A model generated the notes under the pieces. That model did no database searches. It was not told where the DNA came from and was given only the letters and a program-made list of their open reading frames with translations. A stretch of 33,458 nt of DNA. Origin: SAR324 cluster bacterium SAR324-CTD7B (lineage in GTDB: Bacteria; SAR324; NAC60-12). Each line of letters opens with the position of its first letter. Position 1 is the stretch's first letter. The stretch is from contig LSNO01000034.1 in assembly GCA_002082305.1 (NCBI GenBank), positions 1 through 33,458 of the forward strand, in the 5' to 3' direction. Shown piece by piece: positions 28,468-33,458 of this stretch. The translations under genes were made by a program, and so were the position numbers.

Positions 28468-28480
28468 GTCATTTTTCTCC

Positions 28481-28500
28481 AGTGAAAAATTTTTTTCACT
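28481..28500. promoter_or_regulatory. Perfect inverted repeat between divergent promoters
   Basis: AGTGAAAAA and TTTTTCACT form a 9+9 bp perfect palindrome around TT. It lies 13 bp from the minus-strand -35 box (28462-28467) and 28 bp from the plus-strand -35 box (28529-28534). The placement fits a shared operator for a dimeric regulator of the ligase-liv and phn operons. No regulator gene is adjacent. The arms are A/T-rich, so chance is possible. Confidence 0.45.
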
Positions 28501-28528
28501 AAGAAATTTTGTTTTCATTAAAAAAGTG

Positions 28529-28557
28529 TTGACGATTGTTTCAAATCAGTTTAATCT
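28529..28557 (+). promoter_or_regulatory. Candidate promoter of the phnDCEE operon
   Basis: TTGACG (28529-28534) is followed after 17 bases by TAATCT (28552-28557). The predicted start near 28564 would give a 5-prime leader of about 74 bases before the ATG at 28638. The -10 box is weak. The leader holds the direct repeat CTGTCAA-TT-CTGTCGA at 28584-28599. Confidence 0.5.
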
Positions 28558-28637
28558 ACATACTTTTTCAAGTCCGGCGTTGTCTGTCAATTCTGTCGAC
28601 ATGCCGTTTTTTTAACTCATAATAAGGATGAAGCACT

Positions 28638-29621
28638 ATGAAAGCACTATTTAAGAAACTTATCCTGAGCACTTCTTTGCTTGGGTTGCTGGCGTTACCG
28701 GCTCTGGCAGAATGTCCCCGCGGTGATTTGGACAAGCGATACTGCGATGTAAACGGAGATTTGGTGGCTGATGCTCCAACAGATTCCAGCAAATGGCTGG
28801 ATCCGGACACCTTGATATTTGCCTACACTCCCGTCGAAGACCCTGCTGTTTACAGAGGTGTTTGGGCGGATTTCCTTGATCACATGGAAAAAGTAACCGG
28901 GAAGAAAGTAGCATTTTTTCCTGTGCAGTCAAATGCAGCACAAATTGAAGCCATGCGTTCCGGCCGTTTACATGTTGCCGGATTCAACACTGGTTCCAAT
29001 CCGCTGGCCGTCAACTGTGCCGGGTTTGTTTCTTTTACGATCATGGCAAGTCTCAACGGACATTTTGGTTATGAAATGGAAATCATAACCTATCCTGGTA
29101 GCGGCATAAACAAGGTGGAAGACATCAAAGGCAAGCAGCTTGCTTTCACTTCTCCTACATCAAATTCAGGATTCAAAGCACCATCCGCATTGCTTAAAAG
29201 CGAGTTTGGCATGATCCAGGATCGTGATTTCACAGCAACTTTTTCTGGTAAACACGATAACTCCATAATGGGTGTGGCACACAAGGATTATGCTGCTGCC
29301 TCGATCGCAAACTCTGTAAAATTCCGGATGATAAGCCGTAACGTGATCAAAGAGAGTGATGTGAAAACCATTTACAAATCCCAAACTTTCCCTACTACAG
29401 GTTTCGGACATGTTTACAACTTGAAACCGTCACTGGCAGAGAAGGTTAAGGAATCATTTTTTAGTTTCAAATGGGATAAGGCTGACGGCACACCCACTTC
29501 GTTAAAAGTGGAGTTCTCAAAATCTAATGAGGGCCAATTCCTTCCGATTACATACAAGGAATTCTGGGCAGTTATTCGAACCATCGATAAAGCAAATAAT
29601 GTTTCTTACGCTTGCAAATAA
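28638..29621 (+). CDS. phnD: Phosphonate/phosphite/phosphate-type ABC transporter binding protein (PhnD family)
   Basis: The 327 residues start with a signal peptide (1-24, cleavage after ALA). The mature N-terminus carries Cys26, Cys36 and DVNGDLVAD (37-45), which has the DxNxDxxxD spacing of calcium loops. The type II binding fold follows: FAYTPVEDPAVYRGVW, then KKVAFFPVQSNAAQIEAMRSGRLHVAGF and the anion-binding stretch LAFTSPTSNSGFKAP (168-182), where Ser/Thr hydroxyls would hold the phosphono group. It starts 243 bp from the divergent ligase gene with AAGGA 9 bases upstream of the ATG. The ligand could be a phosphonate, phosphite or phosphate ester; sequence alone does not decide. Confidence 0.9.
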   Translation: MKALFKKLILSTSLLGLLALPALAECPRGDLDKRYCDVNGDLVADAPTDSSKWLDPDTLIFAYTPVEDPAVYRGVWADFLDHMEKVTGKKVAFFPVQSNAAQIEAMRSGRLHVAGFNTGSNPLAVNCAGFVSFTIMASLNGHFGYEMEIITYPGSGINKVEDIKGKQLAFTSPTSNSGFKAPSALLKSEFGMIQDRDFTATFSGKHDNSIMGVAHKDYAAASIANSVKFRMISRNVIKESDVKTIYKSQTFPTTGFGHVYNLKPSLAEKVKESFFSFKWDKADGTPTSLKVEFSKSNEGQFLPITYKEFWAVIRTIDKANNVSYACK

Positions 29622-29631
29622 CCTCCTCATC

Positions 29632-29692
29632 GGTTCCAACTGAAGCACCGTCACTGTGCTTTCTTAGTTGGAGCCGAACACGCTTCCGCGTG
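29632..29692 (+). repeat. Two hairpins between phnD and phnC
   Basis: The first hairpin spans 29632-29675: outer arms GGTTCCAACT/AGTTGGAGCC with one wobble pair, inner arms AAGCAC/GTGCTT around CGTCACT. The second is CACGC-TTCC-GCGTG at 29679-29692. No U run follows, so they are not a standard terminator. They fit 3-prime protection of phnD RNA, with lower expression of phnC. Confidence 0.7.
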
Positions 29693-29705
29693 CTGCAAAA
29701 TATCT

Positions 29706-30533
29706 ATGCTTGAAATAAAACAACTAGTTAAAAAATATCATACCGGAGACCTTGCCATAAATGGTGTGGATCTTAAAGTTGAAAAGGGCCAGGTAATGGC
29801 TCTTATTGGACCATCCGGTGCAGGAAAAAGCACATTGATCCGCTGTGTTAACCGGCTGGAGAATCCAACATCCGGCGAAATCTGGCTCAATGGTGAAAAT
29901 ATCGTTAAAATGCGTTCGGGAAAGTTACGGCGCGCCCGCAGGAACATGGGTATGATTTTTCAGGAATATGCCCTCGTAGAACGTCTTACTGTTATGGAAA
30001 ATGTACTTTCCGGACGCTTGGGATATGTTGGATTCTGGAGAAGTTTTTTGAGGAAGTTTCCGCAATCAGATATCAATGCAGCCTTCGGTCTCCTGGAAAA
30101 AGTTGGACTTGATACAATGGTAAATAAACGCGCCGATGAACTATCCGGAGGTCAACGCCAAAGAGTCGGTATTGCCAGGGCGTTGATTCAAAAACCCGAT
30201 ATTTTACTTGTTGACGAACCGACTGCCAGTCTTGATCCAAAAACTTCTCGCCAGATAATGCGTCTCATCACAGAACTGTGTGAAGAAAATCAACTTACGG
30301 CAATCATCAATATCCATGATGTTGCACTGGCGCAAATGTATGCAGAGAGAATAGTTGGTTTACGTGAGGGCAGCATCGTATATGACGGCTCTCCGGATGA
30401 CTTAAAACCAGATGTTCTAACTGAGATCTATGGAAAAGAAGACTGGACTGCTGTCCGCAAACGAAAGCCTAAAAAAAAGAAGTCCATAGAAGAAAATCCA
30501 ACTACAAAAGAACACATGGAAGAAATGCAGTAA
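29706..30533 (+). CDS. phnC: Phosphonate-type ABC transporter ATPase PhnC
   Basis: The 275 residues form the ATPase of the importer. Walker A is GPSGAGKST (35-43), the Q-loop [21 protein letters not shown], the signature [15 protein letters not shown] (146-160), and Walker B with D-loop [12 protein letters not shown] (167-178). The Q-loop and [10 protein letters not shown] stretch are diagnostic for PhnC. After the ABC domain there is a Lys-rich tail (KRKPKKKKS) and an acidic end. No Shine-Dalgarno site is visible before the ATG; the hairpins 29632-29692 lie just upstream. The stop is followed directly by the phnE start (TAAATG). Confidence 0.94.
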   Translation: MLEIKQLVKKYHTGDLAINGVDLKVEKGQVMALIGPSGAGKSTLIRCVNRLENPTSGEIWLNGENIVKMRSGKLRRARRNMGMIFQEYALVERLTVMENVLSGRLGYVGFWRSFLRKFPQSDINAAFGLLEKVGLDTMVNKRADELSGGQRQRVGIARALIQKPDILLVDEPTASLDPKTSRQIMRLITELCEENQLTAIINIHDVALAQMYAERIVGLREGSIVYDGSPDDLKPDVLTEIYGKEDWTAVRKRKPKKKKSIEENPTTKEHMEEMQ

Positions 30534-31382
30534 ATGACTAACATTCCCGCAAACCCGCCAGACCCCGGAGTTTCCGGACAGCAGACATCAACTTTTCCGG
30601 CAAATTGGAGTCCTCCGCCATTTATCAAAAACCCGCTTTTAAGATGGGGGCTTCTGCTTGGTCTCATACTCTACCTGTTCCTGTCTATCGGTTCACTTGA
30701 TGTGAATTGGCACCGAATTTATGTGGGTCTTGACCGCGGAGCAAAATTTGTCTATGGATTCATGAATCCAAACTTCGCTGGACGATGGACAGACATTAGC
30801 GAAGGCATGATTGAAAGCCTGGTTATGACTGTCACTTCAACTGCAATTGGAATCGCAATTTCCATTCCAATCGGTTTTGGTGCAGCCCGCAACCTTGCAC
30901 CCTTACCGGTATATTTGTTTTGCAGGGGAATCATTGCACTTTCCAGAAGTTTTCAGGAAATAATTGTTGCTATACTGTTTGTGGCCATTTTTGGTTTTGG
31001 TCCGCTTGCCGGTGTATTGACTCTTTCATTTGCGACCATCGGTTTTCTTTCCAAACTTCTTGCAGAAGATATCGAAAGTATTGACAAAAGCCAGGCTGAA
31101 GCTGTTCAGGCAACAGGCTCCGCCTGGTGGCAGTGGCTCAATTATGGGATTCAGCCGCAAGTGATGCCTCGTTTGATTGGACTTTCGCTGTATCGACTTG
31201 ATATCAATTTTCGCGAATCTGCGGTAGTCGGACTGGTTGGCGCAGGAGGAATAGGCGCGACACTCAACACGGCATTTGACCGTTATGAATACGACACTGC
31301 CGCAGCAATTCTTATTTTGATCATAGGAATTGTCATGCTCTCGGAATATATTTCAGGATATATCCGTGCAGGAGTGCAGTGA
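30534..31382 (+). CDS. phnE: Phosphonate-type ABC transporter permease PhnE, first copy
   Basis: The 282 residues have a Pro-rich cytoplasmic N-terminus (about 1-38), then about 6 membrane helices. The EAA-type loop is EDIESIDKSQAEAVQATGSAWWQ, followed by NYGIQPQVMPRLIGLSLYRLDINFRESAVVG and GLVGAGGIGATL, the PhnE signature. It is directly joined to phnC with no gap and its stop overlaps the second permease start by one base. The two permeases are similar to each other in their second halves and probably pair as a heterodimer. Confidence 0.93.
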   Translation: MTNIPANPPDPGVSGQQTSTFPANWSPPPFIKNPLLRWGLLLGLILYLFLSIGSLDVNWHRIYVGLDRGAKFVYGFMNPNFAGRWTDISEGMIESLVMTVTSTAIGIAISIPIGFGAARNLAPLPVYLFCRGIIALSRSFQEIIVAILFVAIFGFGPLAGVLTLSFATIGFLSKLLAEDIESIDKSQAEAVQATGSAWWQWLNYGIQPQVMPRLIGLSLYRLDINFRESAVVGLVGAGGIGATLNTAFDRYEYDTAAAILILIIGIVMLSEYISGYIRAGVQ

Positions 31383-32197
31383 TGGCCGAAACACTTTCCT
31401 CCGGAACAAAAGTCTGGCAATACAGAAGCCGCAATAAACAACTTCTTTCCTGGTTTATCTGGCTGATTGGAACCGCGCTTTTTATGTATTGCTGGCAAAG
31501 GGTTTCTGAAAGTACAACCTGGTTTTTCGTTTGGGATGCCCCGAGAATTGCGGCTGACATAGGTTCGCGCATGATACCTCCGCGCTGGAGTTACATCAAC
31601 GAATTGTGGGTACCGCTCTGGGACACACTCAACATTGCCACCATCGGTACAATGATGGCAATAGTAATGGCAGTTCCGGTAGCTTTTCTTGCAGCACGGA
31701 ACACAACGCCCAGCACCAAATTTGTGCGGCCGATTGCTCTCCTGATCATAGTTTCTTCACGTTCGATCAACTCTTTGATTTGGTCACTTTTGCTGGTGTC
31801 TATCATCGGTCCGGGAGTGGTCGCGGGAATCGTTGCCATAAGTTTGCGCTCCATTGGTTTCGTCGCCAAACTGCTTTATGAAGCAATTGAGGAAATCGAC
31901 AAAACTCAGGTGGAAGCAGTAACAGCTTCAGGAGCTAACAGTCTGCAGATTCTCATATATGGAATTGTTCCGCAAATACTTCCGGCCTTTGCCGGAATCA
32001 GTGTCTTCCGCTGGGATATCAACATCCGTGAATCCACTGTGCTCGGCCTGGTAGGCGCAGGCGGAATCGGATTGCAACTTAATGCCTCGCTCAATGTTCT
32101 TGCCTGGCCTCAGGTTACTCTGATCCTCATACTCATTCTAATGGCAGTCATCTTCAGCGAATGGATTTCCGCCAAGGTACGTCACGCCATCATTTGA
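31382..32197 (+). CDS. phnE2: Phosphonate-type ABC transporter permease PhnE, second copy
   Basis: The 271 residues have about 6 membrane helices and the same signatures as the gene before it: EAIEEIDKTQVEAVTASGAN, YGIVPQILPAFAGISVFRWDINIRESTVLG and GLVGAGGIGLQL. The ATG at 31382 overlaps the first phnE stop (TGATG), so coupling is likely; a GTG one codon upstream is in frame but less likely. It is followed by the HAD phosphatase gene after 13 bp. Two distinct permease genes are common in phosphonate-type operons. Confidence 0.93.
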   Translation: MAETLSSGTKVWQYRSRNKQLLSWFIWLIGTALFMYCWQRVSESTTWFFVWDAPRIAADIGSRMIPPRWSYINELWVPLWDTLNIATIGTMMAIVMAVPVAFLAARNTTPSTKFVRPIALLIIVSSRSINSLIWSLLLVSIIGPGVVAGIVAISLRSIGFVAKLLYEAIEEIDKTQVEAVTASGANSLQILIYGIVPQILPAFAGISVFRWDINIRESTVLGLVGAGGIGLQLNASLNVLAWPQVTLILILILMAVIFSEWISAKVRHAII

Positions 32198-32210
32198 GGA
32201 GCTTGTTGTC

Positions 32211-33014
32211 ATGCAGCCTCTCACCGAATATTCACAAAATGCCCTCCGGAAGATTAGGTTTGTCCTGACCGATATTGACGATACGCTCACCGAAAATGGC
32301 AGACTTCCTGCTGCAAGTTATCAAGCCCTGGAAAGACTTCAGCAAGCCGGACTGAAAGTGATTCCCATTACCGGACGTCCTGCGGGCTGGTGTGACCATA
32401 TAACCCGCATGTGGCCGGTGGACGGAATTGTTGGCGAAAACGGAGCATTCTATTTCGTTTATGATACGGGGAAACGTAAAATGAAACGGCGCTTCTGGAA
32501 AACTGAAAAAGAAAGAGCAGCAGACCGGAAACGTCTGGGACTGCTCCGGAAACATATTTTGGCCGCAGTTGAAGGCTGCGCAGTTGCCTCAGATCAAGCA
32601 TATCGTGAAGCGGACCTTGCAATTGATTTTTGTGAGGATGTTCCCGCACTTACAAAAGCAGCGGTTGAGCGGATCGTGAACATTTTTCAGCAAACCGGCG
32701 CGATGGCCAAAGTAAGCTCGATTCACGTCAACGGCTGGTTTGGTGACTACGACAAACTTGCGATGACAAGAATTTTACTGGAGGAAGTATTTCAGACAGA
32801 CATCGATCAGGCACAGGATCAAATCATCTTTTGCGGAGACTCCCCAAATGATGCGCCTATGTTCGGCTTTTTTGAAAATTCGGTTGGCGTTGCCAACGTT
32901 TTGGATTACGAAGATGAGTTGGAACATCAACCATCCTGGCTGACTACAAAACCTGCCTCCGCTGGATTTGTGGAACTCGCTGCAGCAATACTGGACGCTC
33001 ATTCGAATGCCTGA
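32211..33014 (+). CDS. HAD-IIB family phosphatase in the phn operon
   Basis: The 267 residues form a HAD phosphohydrolase of cap class IIB. Motif I is LTDIDDT (19-25) with nucleophile Asp21, motif II ITGR (53-56), motif III Lys182 in GDYDKLAM, and motif IV FCGDSPNDAPMF. The pattern resembles mannosyl-3-phosphoglycerate phosphatase and sucrose-phosphatase relatives, but the cap does not point to one substrate. It is not a phosphonatase (PhnX is cap class I). The ATG has AGGAG 9 bases upstream and sits 13 bp after phnE2, so it is very probably co-expressed. It may dephosphorylate an imported phosphate ester or a catabolic product; this is inference. Confidence 0.85.
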   Translation: MQPLTEYSQNALRKIRFVLTDIDDTLTENGRLPAASYQALERLQQAGLKVIPITGRPAGWCDHITRMWPVDGIVGENGAFYFVYDTGKRKMKRRFWKTEKERAADRKRLGLLRKHILAAVEGCAVASDQAYREADLAIDFCEDVPALTKAAVERIVNIFQQTGAMAKVSSIHVNGWFGDYDKLAMTRILLEEVFQTDIDQAQDQIIFCGDSPNDAPMFGFFENSVGVANVLDYEDELEHQPSWLTTKPASAGFVELAAAILDAHSNA

Positions 33015-33057
33015 AAGTACATAGCAGCAAAAACCCGCGCGTCCAATCTTCTCCATT

Positions 33058-33097
33058 GTCATTCCTGGCGGAGCACAGCGCAGACCCGGAATCCAGG
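33058..33097 (+). repeat. Palindromic intergenic repeat, type B, copy 1
   Basis: The element begins GTCATTCCTGGCGGAG and ends CCCGGAATCCAG. Its ends pair as ATTCC/GGAAT with one mismatch, then GG/CC. It shares the start GTCAT-C and end CGG-ATCCAG with 33184-33210. It resembles the widespread GTCATTCC...GGAATCCAG palindromic repeats seen in many bacterial genomes. It lies 44 bp after the phosphatase gene. Confidence 0.6.
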
Positions 33098-33183
33098 GGA
33101 ACTGCTTCAAAGCTGATTTCCGAACTGAAATCACTCTTTAACCTCGCTCAAGTCAGGATTGACTGCCTTGATTTTTTCCTTTT

Positions 33184-33211
33184 GTCATCCCGGACTTGAT
33201 CCGGGATCCAG
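33184..33211 (+). repeat. Palindromic intergenic repeat, type B, copy 2
   Basis: ATCCCGGA (33187-33194) and TCCGGGAT (33200-33207) form a perfect 8 bp stem around CTTGA. The whole is preceded by GTC and followed by CCAG, the same frame as 33058-33097. It belongs to the same general class of dispersed palindrome. No U run follows, so it is not a typical terminator. Confidence 0.7.
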
Positions 33212-33243
33212 CTAAATTACGCCCCCGCTTTCTAAACACAATA

Positions 33244-33273
33244 TTGACAAACTAAGTACATCTGTTGTATCCT
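33244..33273 (+). promoter_or_regulatory. Candidate promoter for the gene at the right edge
   Basis: A perfect TTGACA (33244-33249) is followed after 18 bases by TATCCT (33268-33273). The predicted start near 33280 would give a leader of about 135 bases before the ATG at 33417. The rest of the 402 bp between 33015 and 33416 holds the two type B repeats and a leader inverted repeat, but no gene. Confidence 0.5.
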
Positions 33274-33304
33274 TTTTTCATGAACAGCAGTGAAATCAAG
33301 CGAT

Positions 33305-33343
33305 GTTTTTCGAAACAGTGAGCAAACTTTGTTTCCGAAAAAC
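33305..33343 (+). promoter_or_regulatory. Inverted repeat in the leader of the right-edge gene
   Basis: GTTTTTCGAAACA (33305-33317) pairs with TGTTTCCGAAAAAC (33330-33343) with one bulged base around a 12-base loop. It lies inside the predicted leader RNA. It could be a regulatory RNA fold or a plain hairpin. Confidence 0.35.
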
Positions 33344-33416
33344 CGCGCCGCCCTTCCTTTAACTTCACCTGAGTTTATACCGGCCATCAAATCCGTGAGT
33401 TAAATGTGTTTTCAAA

Positions 33417-33458
33417 ATGAAACAGCAGCAATTTTTAAATTTAGCTTCAGCAGAGGAT
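33417..33458 (+). CDS. Partial gene entering from the right edge
   Basis: An open frame starts at ATG 33417 and runs to the window end, 14 codons (MKQQQFLNLASAED). It is preceded by a promoter candidate and a leader of about 135 bases. The stretch FLNLASAED vaguely resembles the FxxxxSxEEA start of MoeA-type molybdopterin enzymes, but 14 residues cannot identify it. No clear ribosome-binding site precedes it. Confidence 0.35.
   Translation, partial: MKQQQFLNLASAED

Noticed and set aside
32211..33014. HAD protein as phosphonoacetaldehyde hydrolase (PhnX)
   Set aside because: The cap is placed between motifs II and III (class IIB), whereas PhnX has a class I cap.
33280..33321. 13-codon ORF as a leader peptide gene
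   Set aside because: It begins at about the predicted transcription start without a ribosome-binding site and has no run of regulatory codons; kept only as a remark in the leader finding.

Overview
The window looks like chromosomal DNA of a Gram-negative, moderately A+T-rich bacterium. The Gram-negative call rests on BamA, a LolD-type ATPase, an outer-membrane beta-barrel ending in Phe, a YfgM-like TPR protein and a Tat-exported oxidoreductase subunit. The gene content (paralogous acyl-CoA ligases, a Liv transporter, a PhnCDE-type transporter, a Tat/GMC pair) fits a deltaproteobacterial or SAR324-like marine lineage. That placement is inference only: no rRNA gene or other decisive marker is present.

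Layout. Positions 272-28395 are coded entirely on the minus strand. Read in the direction of transcription, this strand carries: an acyl-CoA ligase plus Liv operon (28395-21193); an Asp/Glu racemase-family protein and MazG (21141-19512); a Tat-signal small subunit with a GMC oxidoreductase (19439-17040); a TPR membrane protein, a putative RNA polymerase omega subunit and a large membrane protein of unknown function (16685-13853); an HTH-AbrB regulator, HemB and dihydroorotase (13697-10909); an acyl-CoA ligase, LolD, BamA, ProA and a TerB-like protein (10749-3738); an outer-membrane barrel, HisB and HisH (3615-802); and Ndk (703-272). From 28638 to 33014 the plus strand carries a phnD-phnC-phnE-phnE transporter and a HAD-IIB phosphatase. 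A partial gene enters at the right edge.

The most informative non-coding parts are these. (1) The divergent region 28396-28637 has a promoter candidate on each strand with a perfect 9+9 bp inverted repeat between them. (2) RNA hairpins flank the genes for both solute-binding proteins: tandem hairpins before livK, a strong intrinsic terminator between livK and livF, and two hairpins between phnD and phnC. Both systems may therefore set binding-protein level by RNA structure. (3) Three copies of a 75-80 bp element with imperfect terminal inverted repeats lie in intergenic gaps (158-232, 15882-15956, 18751-18830). (4) A second palindromic repeat type occurs twice near 33.1 kb.

Most genes are housekeeping or transport genes. 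I found no CRISPR array, tRNA, rRNA, transposase gene or phage module. No clearly new multi-gene system stands out. The best leads are the ligase-Liv cluster, the Phn transporter with a phosphatase but no C-P cleavage gene, the HTH-AbrB regulator, the unknown 560-residue membrane protein, and the repeat and hairpin elements. Several start codons were moved inward from upstream TTG or GTG codons to better supported starts, as stated in the entries.
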